Below, piece by piece: positions 20,374 to 31,837 of a DNA stretch of 56,878 bases. Numbering within the stretch: position 1 is the stretch's first letter; each line of letters opens with the position of its first letter. Where the stretch lies: the NCBI RefSeq assembly GCF_000002865.3, contig NW_001865051.1:223759-280636 (forward strand), written 5' to 3'. The notes under the pieces were generated by a model. It worked only from the letters and a program-made list of their open reading frames with translations. It was not told where the DNA came from and searched no databases. A program made the position numbers and the translations under genes. The DNA comes from Monosiga brevicollis MX1. Taxonomy: Eukaryota > Opisthokonta > Choanoflagellata > Craspedida > Salpingoecidae.

Positions 20374-21044
20374 ACAAGTGGGAAACTGGGAGTCTCTTGA
20401 ATCTCTGCGGCGCCGCCGAGGTGTCGTGGCTTGGTCAGCATATGGTAGCTCACTTGGGGTATTGCGTATAGTGGTCAGCTTGAATGGAGAGCGCGATCAG
20501 CTGGCAAGTCGAGTACATGCTGCGGACAAAGAGCTCGCGCAGGCCAAGGTTAATATGGGCAAGATGCGCAAGCAGTTTCAAGATCAGCAACAGGGCCTTG
20601 CTGCGCTGGCCGAGGAAAACCAGGCATTGCGCATGCAGATTGCCGAGGCACAGGGGCGGTAGGTCGGTGGTAGGGCTCTTGTTAGGAGTGGTGACGGTTG
20701 AATGATATGAATCCTTCATTCTGGGCGGCACGCGCATGTTCACCGTAGGGAATGGACCCCAGATGCCGAGGTCAAGACATGCAAATCGTGTTCACGCAAC
20801 TTTTCTCTCAGCTTGCGACGCCATCACTGTCGGTGAGTGTGAAAGGGCACAACGCTGTTTTCGTTTGGCCCAAGCTGTGGCATTTGCAGCAGCATGACGC
20901 CTTGTGTGTTGCATCGCACCGGGCGTGAATAGAAACTGCGGAGGGGTCTATTGTGATAAATGCTCGTCTCGCAAGGCCAAGCTGCCGGCCTTCAAAGCGC
21001 CTGTTCGTGTGTGCGACGATTGCCATGCCAAGGACCTATCATAG
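16444..21044 (+). CDS. EEA1-like C2H2 / coiled-coil / FYVE endosomal tether
   Basis: Eleven exons: 16444-16485, 16591-16955, 17089-17212, 17286-17336, 17466-17525, 17647-19020, 19159-19233, 19347-20238, 20472-20658, 20749-20832 and 20933-21044. They sum to 3366 nt (1121 aa) with every junction in phase. Near the N-terminus is a C2H2 finger, FKCTIC...HYLEAH. Then comes a Ser/Thr-rich stretch and about 850 residues of Gln/Glu/Ala-rich coiled coil. The C-terminus is a complete FYVE finger: WTPD (the WxxD motif), RRHHCR, CGGVYC and RVCDDCH. This is the EEA1 arrangement: FYVE binds PI3P on early endosomes, and in animals the N-terminal finger binds Rab5. Rab5 binding here is inferred. Metazoan EEA1 is longer (about 1400 aa). 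Confidence 0.88.
20311..20373 (+). repeat. (GT)n microsatellite in intron
   Basis: About 63 bases of pure GT in the intron before the penultimate coiled-coil exon of the EEA1-like gene, close to its 5' splice site, so the pre-mRNA carries a long UG run. Confidence 0.97.
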
Positions 21045-21213
21045 AGGACGCCATGGCAGACATGTTCCATTCGATGGTCGTTCTAGGCCCAAGTCATCAG
21101 CTTCTCTTCCTGATGTCATGTTTGTTGACAAGGCGCTCATGTCTTTGTAATGAGACACAGTGAGACCATGGGTCGTCATGATGGCCAAGCAATAGAGGCT
21201 TTAGTTTACCACT

Positions 21214-21256
<43 letters not shown>

Positions 21257-21464
21257 TTTGCCGGCCGTCAGGATTACTGCGTGCATGATGATCGTGTCGA
21301 TGGAGGGAGAAGACGCGCAAAGAGAGGAGTGACAAAACAGAAAACTAATAAAAGGTTCATAAAAAAGAGAGGTATCCATTGTATTAACCGCACGCCAGCA
21401 TGACCAGAACGACAGGCATGCAACAGATGCCACTCCCTCCCCGCACCAATAAAGGCGCGGAGCT
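21045..21464. other. Convergent spacer EEA1-like / RPS16, with (GT)n
   Basis: 3' flanks of two converging genes. It holds a (GT)n tract at 21215-21255 and an aataaaa-type element at about 21345 on the plus strand. The position of the latter suits neither gene strongly. No gene seen. Confidence 0.5.
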
Positions 21465-22838
<1,374 letters not shown>

Positions 22839-24428
22839 CTTGGCGGTGGTGAAGTCTGGGGTGAGAAAAGTGAGGGCCCTTCACGCGAGACGGGGTCTGT
22901 ATTGTTTTGCGGCAGAAAATCACGTGGGGGTAATAGGGAATGTCTGATCGCTCGCAAGCAGGAGATTACCAAGAGTCACGCCGACAAACTGGCCAGAACA
23001 CCCGTTTCGACCAGATATTCGGCCCAAAGCGTCTGACATTTTGAACATGTGTAACACCCGTCACGCTCGAGAACAAAAAAGTGTTGTAGCGCTTGAACAT
23101 GCACACTCACCATTCCCGCAGGGCATGACAGATGGTAGCAGATCAACCCTTCTGGATCAAGGTCAAGTCCAGTTCAGCGCAATGTCAGCGCGCGCCCACT
23201 GGACACATATGGCTACAACAACAAACTCGTCCTCCCAAAGTGCCTGCCTGGATCCGGCGCTACCGTAGGGCAGGGGGGGCGCGGGGGCTTGCGCCGTACC
23301 TGCGCTGACTGCCAGTACCACGGGCCAAACCTTCTTGGTTGTTCTTGGCCATTGCCAATTCTTTTATTCACAACGGCAGCCTGGCGGGCCCCAGAAAGAG
23401 CGAAAGAGAGAGAGAGAGTAAAGAAAGAGAGTAGTAAAGAGAGGTAAAGAGAGAGTACACACACTTACACACACACACACACACACACAAAAGAGCTTTC
23501 TCTCTCTCCCTCTCACACACACACACTCAGTGTCTCTCGCTCTATTTTCTTGTGGACGACCACAAGTTGAGCGACACCCGCTTCCAGCAGCAGGAAGAGC
23601 CACACAACTCGCGCGCGTGATTTTTTTAAAGGGGTGATCCGTCACCGTCCTTGTTGTCCCCGCCAGCAAATCGAGGTAGGCAGAGGCATGGTTGTTGTAT
23701 CGACCATGACTGGATGCTGCTGTGTTGTTTGATGGGGTGCCGTACCTTTGCGGGTGTGCCTTGGTGTCGATGTTTTGAAGAGTTGCGCGCTTGGCTCGAG
23801 CTGTGTCGCCACGCTTGCATCTGCCCCCTTTCGCTCGCCCGCCCGCTCGCTCGCTCGCTCTTGTTCCTTCCACTTGGGCTCGCTCCTGGTCTTCTCCGCT
23901 CCTTTCCCTTGGTGTTGGACGGGGTGGATACTCTCAACACCTTGGGTTGGAGCTTTCGTCACATCTGAAAGCAAAGCCCCACCCACCTGCCGTCGCATTG
24001 ATATTGCAAATTCACTTTTTCTCGCGCCGCGGGGTGCTGGCATGTGTGTGCGTGTGTTCGTCGTTCATTTTGGTGGTCTCTTCCTGACGAGATCGTACCG
24101 ACAGCCCCCTCCCTTCACCGGTTCTCCTCCTCTTCATCGTTCTACTTGGGAGGGGAGATTTTTTTTTTTGAACTTCCACTGGCTCAATCCCATTGTGTGT
24201 TTTGTTTCCTTTCACATCCAGTTTTGGTGTGTCGTTGTCATTCTGATCCCTCCCTCACTCGGCATCCCTTTCAATGGCGTGCCTGAGTCTTGCGTTATTT
24301 TGTTCCACTTGAGCTGTCCCACCTGTCCACCTGCTCGCTCACTTTCTTTGTGTCCCCTCCCTATTTTTTTTCCAACCCTATTAGTTGGCCCAAGGTTCTC
24401 TTCACTCAATTCTGAGTTAATTGCCATT
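22839..24428. promoter_or_regulatory. Divergent region RPS16 / myosin
   Basis: About 1.6 kb between two divergent start codons. It holds a purine-rich GA tract (about 23396-23456), a CA tract (about 23458-23490), a CT stretch (about 23498-23517) and, next to the myosin start, a long T/C-rich stretch (about 24100-24420) as expected for a 5' untranslated leader or promoter. The open frames here are low-complexity and unlike any protein. No gene supported. Confidence 0.5.
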
Positions 24429-27303
24429 ATGGCTGACGGTACGTTTCATGATGAGAGGCCATCTGGTAGGTTTGCTCGCTCTACAACACACCTGCCAATC
24501 TGACAGCTTGTTTTGATCGCATTTTGTAGATGCCCCTCCGGCTGAGGTGCCGGCTGAGCAACCAGTTGCCGAACCCGAACCCGAAGCTGCCACAGCCGAG
24601 GTACCGGAATCCGCCGCTGCCCAAATGGCCGCTGCTGCCGATCAAGCCGAGGTGGAGGCTGCCCAAGATGGCGTACCCGCCGCCGAGACCATTCCTAACA
24701 AGGATGACGATCAGTTTTACCAGCCCCCACCTGACCATGTGTCCGGTGAGGTTGATGATCTGGCCAAGCTCACAAATCTCAACCAGAACACCCTGCTGCA
24801 AGACCTCAAGATCCGTTACGAAAACGGCAAGATCTACACCTTTGTCTCAGACATTCTCATTGCCGTCAATCCCTTCCAGATGTATCCCATCTACGGCCCG
24901 GAGAACATGAAAAAATACTACAAGCAGCCGCGCCACAAGGTTGCCCCCCACGTGTACACCATCGCCGATGCGTGCTACCACAACCTCTTTGAGATGCAAC
25001 GCAACCAGTGCGTTGTCATTAGCGGTGAATCGGGCGCGGGTAAGACCGAGTCGGCCAAGTTTGTCGTCAACTACATCATCGAGCTCTGCCGCCCCAAGAC
25101 CAACAAGGACAAGCAGGTGGGCATGACCGCTGTCACCAATCTTGAGGAGCAGATTCTTCAAATCAACCCACTCTTGGAGGCCTTTGGTAACGCCCAGACC
25201 GTCATGAACGACAACAGTTCCCGCTTTGGCAAGTATACCCAGCTCTACTTTGACAAGGAAGGCCGGGCCATGGGTGTCCAAATCTCCGAGTACCTCTTGG
25301 AAAAGTCACGTGTCGTTGAGCAGGCGGAACACGAGCGCAACTTTCACGTCTTTTACTACCTCTTCGCCGATGAGGCCGAGCGCGAACGCCTCAAACTGAC
25401 CGAGCCCAAGGATTTTCACAACTTGGGGGGTGATGTTTGGGAGGACAATGCCGACATGATGGACGAGCTCGCCGATGCTCTCGATGACGTCGGCTTTACC
25501 GATGAGGAGCGCAATGACATCAAGAGCATCCTTGCTGCCGTCATGCACATTTGCAACATTGACTTCAATGCCGAGGGCGAACAGGCTGACGTCAAGGACT
25601 CCACTCCCCTCAAGACGGCCGCTGAGCTGCTCCAAGTCGAGCCCGCCAACCTCGAGGAGGTTTTGCTTGGCCTCAACACAGTGACTCGCGGCGAGCACAT
25701 TCGTCGCCTCTACAAGGCTGACCAGGCCTATGATTGCCGTGACGCCCTGGCCAAGGCCCTGTACGGCAGCATGTTTGGCTACATTGTCCAACGCATCAAT
25801 GAGATGCTTTCACCCCAGCTGCAGCAGCTCAAGCGCGCCAAGGGCCGTCCCGGTGCTGCCCAGCGGGAGGCCCCGACTTATGAGATTGGTGTGCTCGACA
25901 TTTTCGGCTTTGAAAACTTCACCACCAACAGCTTTGAACAAATGTGCATCAACGTCAGCCACGAGCAACTGCAATTCTTCTTCAACCAGCACACCTTCCG
26001 TCTTGAGCTCGAGGAATACGAGGCCGAGGGCATTGACGGCGCCTCTATCAGCTTTCGGGACAACAAGCCCCTCTTGGACATGTTCTTGGACAAGCCCATT
26101 GGCGTCTTTTCCCTCTTGGATGAGGAATGCTCTTTCCCTCAGGCTACGGACGAGTCGTTTGTGGCCAAGTTGGGCCAGCACTTTGGTAGCCATCCCAGCT
26201 TTGTGCCCGCCAAGGTTTCGCGTGGCCACCCCACGTTCACCATCAAGCACTTTGCTGCCGACGTGGAGTACAGCGGCGTCAACATGATTGAGAAGAACCG
26301 GGACAACCTGGCAGCCGACATTGTTAACGTGATGCAGGGCTCCCTGGTCGACATTGTTGGTGACGTGTTCAATGGCGACATCCTTCCCACGGGCCAGATC
26401 CGTGCCGTCAAGCGCACGCCCGAGGAGGTGCGCATGCATCGTGGCAAGCAGGTGCAGCCCGTTGACAAGGGTACCTCAACGGCCAACCGCAAGACGCCGT
26501 CCCTCTCGTCGCAGTTTAAAAATTCACTCTCCACTCTGGTGGATCGCATGAACACGTGCTATCCTCACTTCATCCGCTGCATCAAGCCCAACCTTGACCA
26601 GAAGCCCAACCGCTTCCTCGATGAATTTGTCCTCACCCAACTGGGCTACACAGGTGTCCTCGAGGCTACCCGCATTCGTCAGGAGGGCTACTCGTGGCGT
26701 CCGGTCTTTGCCGAGTTTGTACGTCGGTACAAAATTCTGGGTTTCCCTGCTCAAAAGCTCAACATGATCAAGGAGAGCGAGGCCTCTGCTGTCAAGATCA
26801 TTCAGACGGTGGGCCTGAAGAACTGGAAGGTCGGCAAGACCAAACTCTTCCTCAAGTTTTACCATCTCGACGAACTGGAGCGTCTCATGGAGAAGTACTA
26901 CAAGGACGTTGTGCGCGTGCAATGTGCCGCCCGTGCTCTTTTTGCACGTCGTCGCTACAATGTGCTCCTCGAGCGTGCTCGCATGAGCGCTGCTGAGCGC
27001 GCCGAGGCCGAGCGTATCGAGGCCGAAGAGCGCGCCCGTCGCTTCGAAGAAACCAAGATTGCCCGTGAGGCTGCTGAGATGGAGGCTCGTCGCCTCGAGG
27101 AGGAGCGTCGCAAGAAAGAGCTCGAGCTGGAGGAGCTCAAATTCCGGGAGCAGCAGGAGGCCGAAACGGCCCGTCGCCTCGCAGAGGAAGAGCAACGCAA
27201 GGCCGAGCAAGCTTCCCTGGAGCGTGAACTGTACGTATCTGCAGTCGTTAAAACTGGCGTGAAGATGACAGATAAATGGGAATCAAACTATGTGGCTGCT
27301 GGT

Positions 27304-27377
<74 letters not shown>

Positions 27378-28539
27378 CACGCCAAACTCACGCTTATTTG
27401 CTTGCTCACTCGTGCAGGGCTCGTCAAGAGGCCGAGGAGGCGCGTCGTCTGGCTGAAGAGCGCCAAAAGGAGCTCGAGAGCATTTCGCAAGCTGCTGAGG
27501 AGGCGCGTCGCTTGGCTGAGGAGGCCGAGAAGGAGGTCAAACGCCAGGCCTTTGAGCGCACCAAGTCGCGCAAAATGCGCCAACTCGAGGCGGCCGAAAA
27601 GGAGCGCATGGCTCGCGAGGAGATGGAGGAGCACAAACGCCTGGCCGAGGAGGCGCGAGTGTCTGCGGAGACGGCTGCTGCGGAGGCGCGCCGCTTGGCC
27701 GATGAGCGCGAGGCCAACTTGCTGAAGCAACAAGAAGAGAAGGAGGCTCAATATCAGGAGCTCCTGCGCAAGATGGAGGAGGATGCCAAGGCGGCTCAGT
27801 TGCGGGCCGAGGAACAAATGCGCTTGGCCGAGGAGGCGCGCAAGGCACGTGAAGCAGCCGAGGCTGCAGCGCGTAAGGCAGAGGAGGAGCGCAAGGCGGA
27901 AGAGGAACGCCTTGAGGCTGAGCGCCGCGCGGAGGAGCAGGCACGCTACGATGCCGACTATCGACGCCCCGACTTTGACTTGCAGGCTCGCGTCAAACAG
28001 CTGCTGGCAGAGAAGCCCGTGGTGCTCAACTGCACCGAGGTACAAGTCGGCAGCCGCACAGCCAAGGGTTGGTTGCACAAGATGGGCCAATTTCGCCGCA
28101 GCTGGAAGCACCGCTGGTTCGTTGTGGATCTCGATGATATGTTGCTCAAATATTACTCGAGTGACCGCGCGAGCAAGGAAAAGGCCTATATCCCCATTGC
28201 TGAGGTCGAGCGTGCCTTTGTACCTCGTCTTTCGGCCGGCACCATCCGCTCGAAGCCATCAAACTCAAAGCATCAACAGTACCTTCTCATGATTGAGGTG
28301 AGTCGTCTCTCTGCCTGTCTACAGTGCTGTTGTGGGAACTCTTGGTACATTCGCTGGGCCAAGCCGAAGCTCTGGGTGCTGTCCCATGACTTTTCTAACG
28401 TGTTGCCTCATCCGGCCGGGAAATGTAGACGGTATCGCGCGGCTACTATTTGGAAGCACCCTCAAAGGAGGCTCAGGAGCTGTGGCTGACCATCCTGAAT
28501 GTAATTTGCAACCCAATTGTCAAGTCGACTGACGCCTAA
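24429..28539 (+). CDS. Unconventional myosin: motor, one IQ, charged helix, PH domain
   Basis: Exons 24429-24438, 24530-27230, 27418-28297 and 28429-28539 give 3702 nt (1233 aa), all phases closing. An acidic Ala/Pro/Glu-rich N-terminal extension (about residues 1-70) precedes the motor (about 75-790). The motor has the P-loop GESGAGKTES, switch I NDNSSRFGKY, switch II DIFGFENF and the family landmark DALAKALYGSMFGYIVQRIN. The residue 16 before DALAK is Glu, satisfying the TEDS rule. One IQ-like motif (VQCAARALFARRRY) follows. Residues about 820-1085 are almost only E, A, R, K, L and Q and probably form a single alpha-helix or coiled coil. The C-terminus is a PH domain (GWLHKMGQFRRSWKHRWFVV; final helix KEAQELWLTILN). 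No MyTH4, FERM or SH3 domain is seen. Class not assigned; the PH tail suggests membrane phosphoinositide binding. Confidence 0.93.
27307..27374 (+). repeat. (GT)n microsatellite in myosin intron
   Basis: 68 bases of pure GT make up over a third of the 187-nt intron that interrupts the charged-helix coding region of the myosin gene. Confidence 0.97.
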
Positions 28540-29338
28540 GCCGCTAGCGGCCGGCATGAGACATGTGGTGTTGTGGCTGCCCCTGGGCGAGTCGTTGTGC
28601 AGCCTTTCTTGTCTGTGACTAGCTGTCATTTTATGTCCCGTACCTTGACTTGCACCCTTGTCGCAGAACCTTTTGTGCGCTCCCACTTTTTTTTCACATA
28701 TCTTGCCTCTGCTCGTTTCTACTTGTCTCGCCTGGTGGCCAAGAAGTGGTTTTTGTTTTGTTTTGTTGTTGGCTCATCATCATCCCCACTGGTTTCTGTT
28801 TTCATCGTTCTTGTTTTGTCTCCCTGGGCGGTGCATTGTGCTCTTTCTTGGCTTCGTGTCCTCACATGTATGTACACTTGGTGTTTGCGCGCCCACAAGG
28901 AGACCCGGCAGACAGAGAGGCGGGACACCCGTTATCGGGCGCAGCTTCATGCTGTCTCATTCTTTGTTTGGCCAAATACTCTTCCTTGAATTTAATCTCC
29001 CGTTTGATTTTACAGTCTGGCAGGAAAGCACAGCATACCAAACTTTGCGCTCTAGTTTGCATCAAGGTCCAACCAAGTTCAAGGGGACGGGGGATCAAAC
29101 TGCGGGGATCAAACTGCGACATCTTTCCCCAAAATCAACAGCAGAAACGCCTCAAGTCGTGTACAGCATTTCGACCATCTCAATCTTGTACAACATCTTG
29201 TACAACAGTAAAAAGCAACAGAACTTGGGTTTTGAAGCATGACACGTCACCGACCCACCTCTTTCTTTCTGTTTCTTTATTTTTTTTTTCAAGTTTTGAC
29301 CAGTGATCGAGTTTTTTGGAATCCTCATCTGAGCCATC
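28540..29338. other. Spacer myosin / FKBP
   Basis: Myosin 3' untranslated region, then the promoter and leader of the FKBP gene. It is T-rich with TTTTG runs at about 28748-28770. Short direct repeats occur at about 29092-29117 (ggggatcaaactgcg twice) and about 29187-29206 (cttgtacaaca twice). No gene seen. Confidence 0.5.
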
Positions 29339-30208
29339 ATGATGCTTCGGAACGTATTGCTGGCGCTCTGCCTGACTGCCATGGTGGTGGCCTACAGCGA
29401 TCCCAACGAGGATAAGCCTGCCAAGGTACGGGGTGTGCGCAGGGTGACGGCGCAGTGGGCACACGACGCGTGCCGCCGATGTTGATGGAGGGGGGTTTGA
29501 TTCACCACAACATTGGCTGTTCACAGGGTAACCTTGCCAGCGACGCCAAGCTACGCATCGGCGTGATGCACCGAGTGCCTGAGGAGGAGTGCACTCGCAA
29601 GACTCAGAATGGCGATCAGCTCTCCATGCACTGTGCGTAGTGTTGGGTGGTGGTCTGCATGGGCTGGCTGGATTCGGATGACCGTTTGCCCGGTTGAGTT
29701 TGGGCGGGGTGCGGTGGAATGCCTCATCACGAGGTGCTTGTGTAGACACTGGCTGGACTCGCGAGGACGGCAAGGTTTTTGACAGCAGCGTCTCGCGCGG
29801 CTCTCCCTTTGAATTCACGATTGGCAAGGGCATGGTCATCAAGGGCTGGGAGCGCGGTCTGCTCAACATGTGTGTCGGTACGATATTTGGTAGCCCATTT
29901 TTTTTTTTTTTTTTTGCCGTCAGGCATGGTGACCAGGCATTTTCAGCTTGGGTCGTCTGCGTTGAGCCACTCACGTGCTTGCGTTTCGTATGCAGGCGAG
30001 CGTCGCCGCTTGACCATCCCCTCGGATCTGGGCTACGGCGACCATGGCTCGGGCGCCAAGATCCCCGGTGGTCAGTTGTTCATAGACATGAAAAAACCTC
30101 CCGTGTTTGCAAGGTCCTGCATCTTACTGATCACTTCTTGGCATACAACGACTGGCCCTCATAGGTGCGACCTTGGTCTTCGATGTCGAGCTTCTCAAGA
30201 TCAACTAA
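29339..30208 (+). CDS. Secretory-pathway FKBP-type peptidyl-prolyl isomerase
   Basis: Exons 29339-29425, 29527-29632, 29746-29877, 29996-30067 and 30165-30208 give 441 nt (146 aa), phases consistent. An N-terminal signal peptide ([20 protein letters not shown]) leads into one FKBP domain. Active-site positions seen include the HYTGW block, KVFDSS, the stretch [40 protein letters not shown]. The protein speeds cis/trans isomerisation of prolyl bonds during folding. Size and order match FKBP2 (FKBP13). It ends in LLKIN, so I see no KDEL/RTEL-type retrieval signal, and secretion or another retention route is possible. An intron 5' of the last exon has a T-rich tract of about 18 bases. Confidence 0.9.
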
Positions 30209-30570
30209 TTGCTCGCACACGCGGCGCCTCTTCCAGCTCCCTGACTCGAATTGAGATCCTGGGGAGGCCATTTACAGCTGCCACACTTTGTGTGACGCAC
30301 TTGTTTGCACGGATCAGCCGCCAAGATTAAGATTATGGTGTATGAAAAGTACGAGTAGAAGGGGGAAGGAGAAGAATTAGAAGCCGAGAAGAAGGAACAG
30401 AATAAGCTGAGAACAGCATGTTTTCGAGCTGTCCATGACAAGTCACAAAGACGTCAATTCTCGTGGAACCTAAGACAACTGTACACACAGGCGGGCTTTG
30501 GGATCAAGGCTCCGCTGAAGGCCAGGTGGAATACTTGAAACAGAGATGGGTAGGACAGAGCACCAAGGCT
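30209..30570. other. Convergent spacer FKBP / microprotein
   Basis: 3' flanks of the converging FKBP and microprotein genes. Purine-rich stretch at about 30355-30410. No gene seen. Confidence 0.4.
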
Positions 30571-30687
30571 TTATGCCCGGCTGCGCGCATACTTGCCAAT
30601 GCAAGCGCAGATGCCCAGGATGCCGAGAACCAGGCCCAGGAGGAGAGCAACAACGTCACCGGCCGTCATCTTGGCCTCAACCTGCGC

Positions 30688-30725
<38 letters not shown>

Positions 30726-30886
30726 CAAGCCAGAGTGAGGCATGACTGTCGCAGTGCCACGGCCAAACACAGTCAGTGGACATGTGCCTGTGGTTGGGAA
30801 ACAGCCCTGACACCAACAGCACGTACGCCAGGGACGAGGCAGAGGAGTGCCACGAGGCAGGACAGGAGGAACAGCTGAAAGTCCAT
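30571..30886 (-). CDS. 56-residue membrane microprotein (signal peptide plus one TM)
   Basis: Two exons on the minus strand, 30886-30827 (20 codons) and 30681-30571 (36 codons plus stop), joined in phase 0 by a GTACGT...CAG intron. The first exon encodes a signal-peptide-like MDFQLFLLSCLVALLCLVPG. The second gives VEAKMTAGD, then a strongly hydrophobic span (VVALLLGLVLGILGICACIG) and a basic tail KYARSRA. Predicted topology: a cleaved short lumenal N-terminus, one membrane segment and a cytosolic basic tail. The intron's pyrimidine tract is a run of 33 T on the sense strand. I do not recognise a family. The support is the exact exon closure, a good start context and coherent protein chemistry on both sides of the splice. 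Confidence 0.65.
30689..30721. repeat. Homopolymer A33 (T33 on the gene strand)
   Basis: 33 consecutive A on the plus strand, lying 7 bases from the acceptor AG of the microprotein intron, so it is that intron's polypyrimidine tract. Confidence 0.95.
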
Positions 30887-31837
30887 GGCTAACAAAGGCA
30901 CGTAAGGAGAGATTCATGAGGATGAGACGGTGTTTTGAGCGTCGACTGTTCCTGGCAAACGCTCGGGAAGTCATTCGTTGCCGCAATGCCAAAAGCATGA
31001 ATCGAAGAAATGCATGAAAAAAAAGCAAAAAAAGCAAAAAAAAAAAAAAGCGAAAGAGCAAACAGGAAGAACCCCTTGCAGACGCGAGGCACCGGTCGAC
31101 TAAGGACCAGCCACCTTTCAGCCCCGCTGAGAGAGTCTAGGGACAGACACTCCCGCTTGCCCCTTAAATCCGCTTGGATCGGAGATCAAGCAAAGCTCGC
31201 ATGTGCATGCTCTGATGGCGGGAGGGGGGTAGAAGTGGCTGCGATCGCAGCCCTTTCTCCTGAAGACGAGCCCACACAGGGTCCTGACCATCACCCCTCA
31301 TTCTGATCCAAGCAGGCAGCCGGTCTTGCCCACCAGCCATGGGGTGCAACCAGGGCAGAACCGGCTGCCATTTGGAGCCACTGTGTCTTTTGATCTGTGT
31401 CTTCCTTTCTGTGTGTGTGTCTCCTCCAGGTCGATGGTACCTCTTGTTCAGGTAGGTGATAAAATACAGCCGTACACTTCTTGACCCCCACCAACTCAAC
31501 ACACATATGTAGCACAAAGTGTTTGTGTCGAGGAAAAATCACATCAACTGCAACGGCTGTTCACCACACCTGTTCCTCGATATGGATGACACACAAACAG
31601 ATGGTCACAGCAAGAGAGAGAGCAAGAGAGAGCGAGAGAGAGAGAGAGAGAGAGACACGCGCGCTGGTGTGTGACGTCAAGCGTGCATTTGACCGGCGCG
31701 CAACTTTTTCTGCCTGAGCTTGTAGAGTCACGAGTTCTTCCCGCCTCAAGGCTTTGCAGCGTTGTCTGATCAAGAGTCGAGGTCAAGGGTTGGTGGTGCT
31801 AGATATCAAGGCTTGTGCCCATCACCTCGACAGCAAC
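30887..31837. promoter_or_regulatory. Divergent region microprotein / DENR
   Basis: About 950 bases between divergent starts. It holds A-rich runs at 31017-31050 and a GA tract at about 31611-31655. Nothing protein-like: the open frames translate the simple repeats. Confidence 0.5.

Noticed and set aside
23748-24503. Plus-strand frame of 251 codons upstream of myosin
   Set aside because: T/C-rich leader sequence read as Leu/Ser/Pro/Phe. It runs through the myosin start and first intron in another frame and matches nothing.
29180-29974. Minus-strand 264-codon frame across the FKBP gene
   Set aside because: It spans the FKBP exons and introns on the other strand, has no family similarity, and the FKBP exons are certain.
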